Source: Acidimicrobiaceae bacterium (lineage in GTDB: Bacteria > Actinomycetota > Acidimicrobiia > Acidimicrobiales > RAAP-2). Taken from it: a DNA stretch of 55,261 nt. Positions 1-6,041 of the stretch are shown piece after piece. A program made the translations under genes and the position numbers. The notes beneath the pieces are model-generated. The model saw only the letters and a program-made list of their open reading frames with translations, did no database searches and was not told where the DNA came from. Position 1 is the stretch's first letter; each line of letters starts with the position of its first letter. The stretch is from the NCBI GenBank assembly GCA_003151235.1, contig PLWZ01000065.1, positions 1 to 55,261 on the forward strand, written 5' to 3'.

Positions 1-213
1 GTGGACCACTACGCCGATGCCGTCTTTTCCGAGTCCGACCGTTGCTGGCGCATGGTCCACGACGGCGACGGCTCAGGGCGCCCGACGTTCTGCGAGGAGC
101 CCGTCGTGTGGGTTGGCAACCACCATCTCGTCGGTGGGAAGCAGATCCGGGTGTGGTCGTGTGAGGGCCACCGGGAGGGGCTTGAGGAGCCGGAGTCGGT
201 GGGGTACCGGTAG
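1..213 (+). CDS. Small Cys/His-containing hypothetical protein
   Basis: A 70-residue reading frame that begins with GTG at the first base of the window, so it may be the C-terminal part of a longer protein. Residues RCWRM near the start, then CEEPVVW and WSCEGHREGL, give three spaced cysteines and a CxxH pair that could hold a zinc ion. I recall short actinobacterial proteins of this shape but know no function for them. It ends at a TAG just before the convergent protease gene. The coding call rests on the residue pattern only. Confidence 0.55.
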   Translation: MDHYADAVFSESDRCWRMVHDGDGSGRPTFCEEPVVWVGNHHLVGGKQIRVWSCEGHREGLEEPESVGYR

Positions 214-255
214 GGGGCCGGGCTTGTGCCTTGCCGGCGCCGTTTTGGGGCCGTC

Positions 256-903
256 CTAGGACGCCTCAGCCAATATCGCCTCAAGACTACGGCGAGGAAT
301 GGCATATCCGAGTGCTCGTTCGTAAACCTCGAGCCTCCGCAGCTCCGGGGGTCCGTTTGCCTCGGCCCTGGCTCGGACGGTCCCAGCATGCAGCCCGATG
401 ATGGCGTTCGTTGCCATGTCGATCACTGGTCCGCCGCTCATGCCACCGAGACCTGGCAGGTCCATCACAAAGACCCGCACGCCCCTGTCATTGACCGTCA
501 CCGTTGCGTCAAGGAGTGCGACCTGCCCGAAGACGGTGATCGGGCTCTCATATTGCAAACGCTCCAAGGCCGGCCAACCCATCACCGCCACGGGGGCTCC
601 GAGCTGGATATGCGGCTCGTCGGGTGTCAGCTCGACTTGGGGATACGGATGGTTACCCTCCTTGACGCGGAGGATTGCAAGATCCGTGGCGAGTTCAATT
701 CTGATGACGTCGCACGGAATCTGCTCGGGGCCCAGCGCGATGTCTTGCCGCTGATGGACCACATGCGCGCAGGTCAGAATCTCTGAGGAACCGATCGCGA
801 GCCCCGTTCCCGAGCGAGTCCTCGCTTTCGCCCTCGGGTCCCGAGTCCATACCTGGACCACCGCCGGCCCGAGGGCCTGGAGGCTCTGGTTGGCGGCGTC
901 CAT
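256..903 (-). CDS. Trypsin-like serine protease (S1/HtrA-type fold, single domain)
   Basis: A 215-residue protein with a complete catalytic triad: His47 in LTCAHVV, Asp74 in ATDLAIL and Ser156 in GGMSGGPV. The oxyanion-hole glycines before the serine are present. There is no signal peptide, membrane segment or PDZ domain, so it is shorter than DegP/HtrA and probably cytoplasmic. Standalone trypsin-like domains of this kind often sit in accessory regions or act as modules of defence and stress systems; that is family knowledge, and nothing adjacent here shows such a partner. The start is the ATG at 901-903. The gene lies on the left side of a 3' tRNA-Cys remnant, so it may be part of an integrated element whose left part is outside the window. 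Confidence 0.85.
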   Translation of the reverse strand: MDAANQSLQALGPAVVQVWTRDPRAKARTRSGTGLAIGSSEILTCAHVVHQRQDIALGPEQIPCDVIRIELATDLAILRVKEGNHPYPQVELTPDEPHIQLGAPVAVMGWPALERLQYESPITVFGQVALLDATVTVNDRGVRVFVMDLPGLGGMSGGPVIDMATNAIIGLHAGTVRARAEANGPPELRRLEVYERALGYAIPRRSLEAILAEAS

Positions 904-1060
904 AAGCGCCTGGCCTAGCCGATTGTCGACCCGACTGCGCCCTACGCCGAGGCCGTGTACCTGGAGCTAGATCGAGCTGCGTCACGACGCCGATACCGAA
1001 GGAACGCGTCATTATCGCGTCATCGCAGCGTCTCCTTGCTCAGAATTGGCCATCTGAACT
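904..1060. other. Non-coding gap left of the tRNA-Cys remnant
   Basis: No convincing gene. The segment is the upstream region of the leftward protease gene and the joint with the tRNA-Cys remnant that follows. I see no integrase fragment in it. Confidence 0.5.
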
Positions 1061-1130
1061 GGGCCTAACTCAATTTAGGCAGGGGCCTGCAAAGCCCCGT
1101 ACGGCGGTTCGATTCCGCCCGCCGCCTCCA
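1061..1130 (+). pseudogene. 3' remnant of tRNA-Cys(GCA), lacking the 5' acceptor strand
   Basis: The D-arm (GCC at 1063-1065 pairing with GGC at 1078-1080), anticodon arm (GGGGC/GCCCC around loop CTGCAAA, anticodon GCA), T-arm (GGCGG TTCGATT CCGCC) and 3' acceptor CGCCGCC plus T and CCA are all present. The complementary 5' acceptor GGCGGCG is not: the nine bases before 1061 do not pair. The molecule therefore cannot fold as a tRNA. A 3'-complete, 5'-deleted tRNA is the usual product of site-specific integration into a tRNA gene, so this is best read as an attachment-site scar. The intact tRNA-Cys would be expected further left. Confidence 0.8.
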
Positions 1131-1144
1131 AGGGATGCTTGCAG
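1125..1144 (+). repeat. Candidate left attachment core, 20-bp direct repeat copy A
   Basis: CCTCCAAGGGATGCTTGCAG, overlapping the last bases of the tRNA-Cys remnant. It recurs with one mismatch at 3364-3383. The two copies bracket the oxidoreductase and hicAB genes, which suggests a small element or a duplicated attachment site. Confidence 0.55.
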
Positions 1145-1185
1145 TTCTCTCAGTCTCATCGTGCAGAACCTGTGACCAGATTCCG

Positions 1186-1244
1186 ACACGCCGGCCGGCG
1201 TGTGGAGACTGCCCTCCCTAACCTGTGGAGACTCGTTTTCAGAG
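1186..1244. repeat. Palindrome and TGTGGAGACT repeat, copy A
   Basis: Contains an 18-bp perfect palindrome, ACACGCCGGCCGGCGTGT (1186-1203), running into TGTGGAGACT at 1201-1210 and again at 1224-1233. The same pair, also 23 bp apart and with similar flanks, occurs at 3284-3327. The decamer is thus found four times, only at the two edges of the oxidoreductase-hicAB segment. Such paired short repeats could be recombinase arm sites or regulator sites. Confidence 0.6.
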
Positions 1245-1322
1245 CTGGACCAGATCCGATCGGCGAGTTGTGCAATCAGCCCGGCGCGGTTCGTCCCTCC
1301 GTTCACCCGGGGGATCTTCCCC

Positions 1323-2249
1323 TCATGCCCCTATGGCTATGACCAGCTTGCCTCGGACGTGGCCGCCCTCCAGCAGGCGATGGGCCTCGGCCGCCTGCTC
1401 CAGCGGGAACACCTGCTGCACTGTCACCGACAACCGTCTCTCTGTCATGAGTTGGGAGAGCCGGGTCAGGCGCGCGGAGCTGGCTTCGCAGCGGATTGGC
1501 GTGACGGTGATTCCGTCGGGCACCTCGCTCGGCACACCGGCCACCGCCGCCACCTTCGCCCCCGTGGACAGGCAGCTGAGGTACGACCCGATGTTTCCGG
1601 CCCCGACGCTATCCAGCAAGTACGGGATCCCCCGGAGCCGCCGGCGGTGGTCCTCGTCCCGGTAGTCCAGCACCTCTGCGGCGCCGAGGCCCCTCACGAA
1701 GCCCAGGTTGGCGGGCCCACTTGTAGCGATCACCTCCAGGCCCAGAGCCACCGCAATCTGCACGCCCAGATGCCCGACCCCACCCGAGCCGGAGGTCACC
1801 AACACGCGCTCGCCCCCCGAGGCCCCCAGAGCCTCCAGACCCTGTAAGGCGGTGAGGCCGGCCAGCGGTAGCCCGGCCGCTTCGTTCACCGGAACCCCGA
1901 GCGGAGAGAGGGCCAGGGCCGAGGCGGCCACCACCAGGCGTTCGGTGTGTCCACCGGGACGGGCACCCCAACCGAAGAAGGCGAAAACCTCCTGGCCCGG
2001 CTCCAGCGAGTCGACGCCGGGACCTACCTCCACCACCTGCCCGGCCGCTTCCCGGCCGCTGACGTAGGGGGGTTCGACCCCGCCCAGGCGTCCGCCTCCG
2101 GCCCGGATCTTGGCGTCGCTGGGATTGAGACCGGCAGCCTGGACCACCACCAGCACCTCACCGGGGCCCGGCAGATCCGGCTCGGGCCAGTCGTCCCGAA
2201 CCTCGATGACCTCGGCCGGGCCGTATCGGGGAACCACCGCAGCGCGCAC
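1323..2249 (-). CDS. NADPH:quinone oxidoreductase / zinc-independent MDR-family dehydrogenase
   Basis: About 308 residues of the medium-chain dehydrogenase/reductase superfamily, quinone-reductase branch. The N-terminal GroES-like domain carries AGLNPSDAKIRAG and PPYVSGREAAGQVVEVG. The nucleotide-binding Rossmann fold has TSGSGGVGHLGVQIA, and the C-terminal helix HVRGKLVIAIGA is typical. The Cys/His cluster of zinc alcohol dehydrogenases is absent, so an NAD(P)H-dependent quinone or enone reductase is expected. I start at the GTG at 2247-2249 (VRAAVVPRYGP) because family homology begins there and a GGGG stretch precedes it; an upstream start would add about 28 low-complexity residues. It is transcribed away from hicAB. 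Confidence 0.85.
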   Translation of the reverse strand: MRAAVVPRYGPAEVIEVRDDWPEPDLPGPGEVLVVVQAAGLNPSDAKIRAGGGRLGGVEPPYVSGREAAGQVVEVGPGVDSLEPGQEVFAFFGWGARPGGHTERLVVAASALALSPLGVPVNEAAGLPLAGLTALQGLEALGASGGERVLVTSGSGGVGHLGVQIAVALGLEVIATSGPANLGFVRGLGAAEVLDYRDEDHRRRLRGIPYLLDSVGAGNIGSYLSCLSTGAKVAAVAGVPSEVPDGITVTPIRCEASSARLTRLSQLMTERRLSVTVQQVFPLEQAAEAHRLLEGGHVRGKLVIAIGA

Positions 2250-2467
2250 AGCCCCAGCATGACGCGACTCGTCCCGGCCGCGTCGCCCTAGTTCGGAGTC
2301 GGGTGCTGCGGCTGATGCCCCCGAACACCGCACTCCGAGTTGTAGCAGGCTGAGCTCGACCGAGGCCGCGGTGGGGGCTGGAGATGGCCAAATGGCTGTT
2401 GCGGGCAGGCGGGCAGTCCGATTCGACCCCTGGGCCAGGATCGGAACTTAGAAGTGTCTAATGTGAC

Positions 2468-2502
2468 TTGACTTGATCTGTCTAGTCAGATAGACTAGAT
2501 TC
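2468..2502 (+). promoter_or_regulatory. hicA promoter and operator, probably leaderless
   Basis: TTGACT (2468-2473) and TAGACT (2491-2496) are separated by 17 bp and look like a sigma-70-type promoter. The inverted repeat TCTAGTC (2481-2487) and GACTAGA (2493-2499), five bases apart, covers the -10 box. The GTG start at 2503 lies six bases after the -10, with no Shine-Dalgarno, so the transcript probably starts at the start codon. Operator overlap with the -10 fits autorepression by the HTH-bearing HicB. Confidence 0.65.
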
Positions 2503-2712
2503 GTGAAGCGGACGGAACTCATTGGCAAGATCCGGAAGGAAGCTCGGAAAGCCAAGGTCGAGTGGGAGTTGGTTCGCCAAGGCGCTCGTCACGAGATCTG
2601 GCGGCTCGGCGACCTGCAAGTGTCGATCCCTCGCCATCGGGAGGTCAACGAGCTAACGGCCCAAGGCATCCTGAGAGACACCGAAGACGAGTTGGGAGAG
2701 GGTTGGTGGTAG
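2503..2712 (+). CDS. hicA: HicA-type toxin (mRNA interferase)
   Basis: A 69-residue HicA-family protein with a double-stranded-RNA-binding-like fold. The family cleaves mRNA and tmRNA. The GARHEIW segment gives the catalytic histidine (His29), followed by the family strand VSIPRHREVNELTAQGILRD. The length is normal and the gene looks intact. It overlaps the antitoxin gene by a few bases, as expected for a coupled toxin-antitoxin pair, and starts directly after an operator-like palindrome with no ribosome binding site. Confidence 0.88.
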   Translation: MKRTELIGKIRKEARKAKVEWELVRQGARHEIWRLGDLQVSIPRHREVNELTAQGILRDTEDELGEGWW

Positions 2713-3212
2713 TGGGACGAAAGGTATACACAGCGAAGGCGGTTCGAAGCGGCGACTGGTGGGCCGTCACCGTCGAAGGGGTACGAGGACTTCACACACA
2801 AGCCCGCCGGCTCGATCAGGTTGAGGAAATGGCCCGTGACGCTCTCGCACTAATGCTGGATGTCGACCGGCAGGCGTTCGACGTAGTCGTTCGACCTCAA
2901 CTCTCGTCTGTCGAACAGGGGGTTCTGGCTCACCTTGCGGTCGCTCAGAAGCAACTTCGAGACGCCCAAACTGCCGCCGCTGAGGGAATGGTCGCAGCCG
3001 CCGCTGAACTCGTTCGCGGCCAGGGACTGACTCTGCGAGATGCTGGGTCCATCTTGGGCGTCTCATTTCAGCGGGTTGGTCAGCTTGTGAATGGATCGCC
3101 GTCAGGTGTCAGAGGCCTAAAGACGTCACCAAAGAAGACCGCTACGGCTACTCAGTCGAGAAAGCACCGGGTGCCCAGTGGATCCATGGCCGCCAAGAAG
3201 GCAGCGAGGTGA
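2706..3212 (+). CDS. hicB: HicB-type antitoxin with C-terminal HTH
   Basis: About 168 residues. The N-terminal half (VYTAKAVRSGDWWAVTVEG followed by GLHTQARRLDQVEEMARDAL) is the partial RNase-H-like HicB fold that binds and neutralises HicA. The C-terminal half contains a helix-turn-helix, LTLRDAGSILGVSFQRVGQL, which would bind the palindrome upstream of hicA. The tail is rich in Lys and Ala. GGAGAG at 2695-2700 supports the GTG at 2706; a GTG at 2712 is also possible. Both overlap the hicA stop. Confidence 0.85.
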   Translation: MVVGRKVYTAKAVRSGDWWAVTVEGVRGLHTQARRLDQVEEMARDALALMLDVDRQAFDVVVRPQLSSVEQGVLAHLAVAQKQLRDAQTAAAEGMVAAAAELVRGQGLTLRDAGSILGVSFQRVGQLVNGSPSGVRGLKTSPKKTATATQSRKHRVPSGSMAAKKAAR

Positions 3213-3283
3213 ACTGGGCCCGCGGTTTCTGCTGAACACCGTGACCTAGGTCGGGGTTGGCCCGAGCGCACCTGGCCATGCAA

Positions 3284-3327
3284 TGTGGAGACTGCCCACC
3301 TATACCTGTGGAGACTCACCTCCAGAG
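3284..3327. repeat. TGTGGAGACT repeat, copy B
   Basis: TGTGGAGACT at 3284-3293 and 3307-3316, with the same 23-bp offset and similar flanking bases (CTGCCC, ACC, CCAGAG/TCAGAG) as copy A near 1201. It is a direct repeat of copy A about 2.08 kb away. Confidence 0.6.
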
Positions 3328-3347
3328 TGGCCGCAGTAGCAGTTGAG

Positions 3348-3389
3348 CGAGTTCTGCAAGACCCCTCCAGGGGATGCTTGCAGAACTCG
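3348..3389. repeat. Large perfect hairpin containing direct repeat copy B (candidate right attachment core)
   Basis: A 13-bp perfect stem (CGAGTTCTGCAAG at 3348-3360 and CTTGCAGAACTCG at 3377-3389) encloses a second stem, CCCCT/AGGGG. No T-run follows, so it is not a clear intrinsic terminator. The loop side contains CCTCCAGGGGATGCTTGCAG (3364-3383), which matches 1125-1144 with one mismatch. It may be a recombination site, a folded single-strand transposition end, or a bidirectional terminator. Confidence 0.65.
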
Positions 3390-3725
3390 GTTACGGAGTG
3401 AACGCTGGCGGTTTCGCGCAGAAGGGCCACCCCTCGAGGGATTGGCGGCCGCACTTCGATCTCCCACGACGTGATCGTCACCTACCTGGACGCCGCTCGC
3501 ACAGCCCGCTGGTCCGTTGCGGCGGCGCGAGAGCGGGTCCGTCCTGTCTCGAGCAATCTCTGTGGACGGAGGAACCCCCTGGCGTTACGTTTCGTAGCGA
3601 CGGGCGCTCGGGGAGGGATAGCGAATGACCGACAGTGGGCGCCCTCGAGGCCCGGATGCTCGGATCGCGTCAATCACGAGCGTGGCGGTCGCGAGGCCAA
3701 CTCATCCGATCCCTTGGGGGGGGTG

Positions 3726-4610
3726 ATGGCGAAGGGGGGCCGTTCGCGCAACAGCGGGGTGATCTTCCTCTTAGTGGCTTCGCTCGCCCTCGGCGCGTGG
3801 TCGACAGCGGCGGCGAGCGCCTCCTCGGGTCGATCGACGGCTTCGGTGAAGTCGTTCCTTGGTGAGATCTCGGCGGGCATCCGATCAGGTAGTCCGAAGT
3901 TCTTGCTGTCCCATCTCAACAAGGCGGTCATCCAACATTTCGGCGAGGCGACGTGCCGCGCGTTCATTACGAGCCTCCACGATCCGACTGCGTCCTATGT
4001 GGTGGAGTCGGTGGGCAAACCGGGTCCGTTCACATATGCCACACCCGGACGGACCTCTGTAATATCCGATGTTGTTCCGGTGGTAGTTCATGCAACGCGG
4101 GCTGGATCCCACTTCACGGCGACGCTGCATGTCGCAGAGTCCGGAACTCCAACGCGGTACTCGTGGTTCACCAACTGCGCGGATTTGACGACGCAATTTG
4201 TCGGGACCTATGTCGGCACGTGGAACGACATGACCTTTGGTTCGAGCGGGCCGATTACCGTTGCAATCAAAGTCGGCGGTATCGGCGCCATAGGTTCCCC
4301 AGTAGTTGTCGATTTCACGCTCGGAGGCAACGTATTCGGCGGGAACGCACCGCCGCCGCAGACCTTCACTGGGACGGTCGTATCCTTGGGCCTGTCGTTC
4401 TCGGGTTCTTCGACGTTCTTCGGGAACGTGACTTGGCTACTGGCGACGAGCGGCGCATTCACCGCGACTGGAGTGGACGTGCCTGGTGGCAACGTTTCAA
4501 GTTTTTCGGCGAGCGGATCGATCGTGTCGAACCATCTCTCAGCTTCGTTCCACATCTCTCTGTTAGGTGGAATGACGGCGAATGGACAGATGAACGCTTC
4601 GAGGAGCTAA
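3726..4610 (+). CDS. Secreted hypothetical protein, beta-rich
   Basis: A 294-residue protein starting at the ATG at 3726. The N-terminus (basic MAKGGRSRNS, then a hydrophobic stretch ending in TAAASASS) is a signal peptide. Residues about 35-150 look like a mixed helix/strand domain with two cysteines (GEATCRAF, FTNCADL). From about residue 155 on, YVGTWNDMTFG begins a Gly/Ser/Thr-rich region of alternating strands that resembles a barrel. I do not recognise a named family. It precedes the GH1 gene by 80 bases and could be an extracellular partner of that locus, although it has no clear substrate-binding-protein fold. Confidence 0.7.
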   Translation: MAKGGRSRNSGVIFLLVASLALGAWSTAAASASSGRSTASVKSFLGEISAGIRSGSPKFLLSHLNKAVIQHFGEATCRAFITSLHDPTASYVVESVGKPGPFTYATPGRTSVISDVVPVVVHATRAGSHFTATLHVAESGTPTRYSWFTNCADLTTQFVGTYVGTWNDMTFGSSGPITVAIKVGGIGAIGSPVVVDFTLGGNVFGGNAPPPQTFTGTVVSLGLSFSGSSTFFGNVTWLLATSGAFTATGVDVPGGNVSSFSASGSIVSNHLSASFHISLLGGMTANGQMNASRS

Positions 4611-4690
4611 TCACCGGACACCACTGTGGAAGGCGCATCACTTGGAGATCGTCGGTCCCTCGTGACAATGTCGCAAGTCGGGAGACCCAT

Positions 4691-5938
4691 ATGACCAACT
4701 TTCCGCCGCACTTCCTTTGGGGCGCGGCCACCGCCGGGCATCAGGTTGAGGGCGGGAACGTCAACGCCGACATCTGGCCGCTTGAGTGGGCTCAAGACTC
4801 GATGTTCACCGAACCCTCGGGAGACGCGTGCGATCACTACCATCGCTATCCCGAGGATCTGGCCATCTTGGCCGACCTGGGTTTCAACGCCTACCGGTTC
4901 TCGCTCGAGTGGTCACGGATCGAGCCCGAGCCGGGGTACTTCTCACGAGCGGCACTCGACCACTACAGGCGGGTGGTCGGTACATGTCGTGACCACGGGC
5001 TCGATCCCGTCGTGACCTACAACCACTTCACGACGCCCCGCTGGTTTGCCGGGAGTGGCGGGTGGCGAGACAGCCAGGCTCCGGATCGCTTTGCCCGTTA
5101 TGCAGCTCGGGTCACGGACCACGTAGGCGACCTGCTCAGCTGGGTCGTGACTCTGAACGAGCCGAACCTCACGGCCCTCCTGACCCAGACAAGGGCAATC
5201 CCGATGGGAGCGGGGGAGCGGGGATTGGTGGCCGACCTCGGATCAGCCACAGGCGGGATCGGCGGCTTCGATCCAGCCCGCTACCGGATGGGGCTCATTG
5301 GCGCGGATGTCGAGCAGATGGCGTTGATCCACCGAAAAGCGGTGAACGCCATCAAGTCCGGTCCTGGAGACGCGATGGTGGGTTGGAGCCTCGCACTGGT
5401 CGACCTTCAGCTCGCAGAGGGGGGCGAAGCGCGCCTTGCCGAAGCGCGCCAGCACGCGCTGCTCGATTGGATCGAGGCTTCACGGGAAGATGATTTCATC
5501 GGAGTGCAGACATACTCGAGGGATCGGATCGGTCCCACTGGAGCAGTGCCGGTTCCCGATGGCACCCCGACAATGCAAACCGGCTGGGAGGTCTACCCGA
5601 GCGCCCTCGGGAACGCGGTCCGGATTGCCGCCCAGCACGGGAGGGTGCCGGTGCTTGTCACGGAGAATGGGATGGCGACCGACGACGACCTGGCACGCAT
5701 CGAATACACCCGCTCGGCTTTGGAGGGTCTCGCCCAATGCATCAGTGATGGCATCGACGTGCGCGGATACCTCCACTGGACCCTGCTGGACAACTTCGAG
5801 TGGATGTCCGGATTCTCAAAAACGTTCGGCCTTATTGCCGTAGATCGCGAGAGCCTCGCTCGCACGATCAAGCCGTCGGCCGGCTGGCTCGGTCGCATCG
5901 CACGATCGAACGGACAGGACCTCGGAGTCGTTTCGTGA
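4691..5938 (+). CDS. GH1 beta-glucosidase-type glycoside hydrolase
   Basis: A 415-residue family GH1 TIM-barrel enzyme that hydrolyses beta-linked glucosides or galactosides by the retaining mechanism. FLWGAATAGHQVEGG near the N-terminus, the acid/base Glu157 in TLNEPN and the nucleophile Glu325 in VTENG are present; YLHWTLLDNFEW near the end lines the sugar site. It is slightly shorter than the usual 440-480 residues. No signal peptide, so it acts on imported substrate. The ATG at 4691 is chosen because homology starts at once. It is followed by the GH3 gene and the fused transporters on the same strand. Confidence 0.93.
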   Translation: MTNFPPHFLWGAATAGHQVEGGNVNADIWPLEWAQDSMFTEPSGDACDHYHRYPEDLAILADLGFNAYRFSLEWSRIEPEPGYFSRAALDHYRRVVGTCRDHGLDPVVTYNHFTTPRWFAGSGGWRDSQAPDRFARYAARVTDHVGDLLSWVVTLNEPNLTALLTQTRAIPMGAGERGLVADLGSATGGIGGFDPARYRMGLIGADVEQMALIHRKAVNAIKSGPGDAMVGWSLALVDLQLAEGGEARLAEARQHALLDWIEASREDDFIGVQTYSRDRIGPTGAVPVPDGTPTMQTGWEVYPSALGNAVRIAAQHGRVPVLVTENGMATDDDLARIEYTRSALEGLAQCISDGIDVRGYLHWTLLDNFEWMSGFSKTFGLIAVDRESLARTIKPSAGWLGRIARSNGQDLGVVS

Positions 5939-6041
5939 ACTCGGTGCGATCGCGATGCGATGCGCAAGATCGTGAGATGTTGTTCTCACAAGCTCAAATT
6001 CGCCTTCACCGGCTGCGGAACGCCGGTTGTCGGGGGAACGC

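Larger units (their letters stand above)
3213..3725. other. Non-coding gap with repeats and a long hairpin
   Basis: The first part holds repeat copy B and the hairpin listed separately. From about 3390 to 3725 I see only weak open frames that extend the following secreted protein upstream without any signal or homology, so I treat them as non-coding. Confidence 0.5.

Noticed and set aside
3953-4690. In-frame upstream extension of the GH1 gene, adding about 240 residues
   Set aside because: The extension overlaps the secreted protein gene in another frame, is Arg/Cys-rich, and GH1 homology begins exactly at the ATG at 4691.
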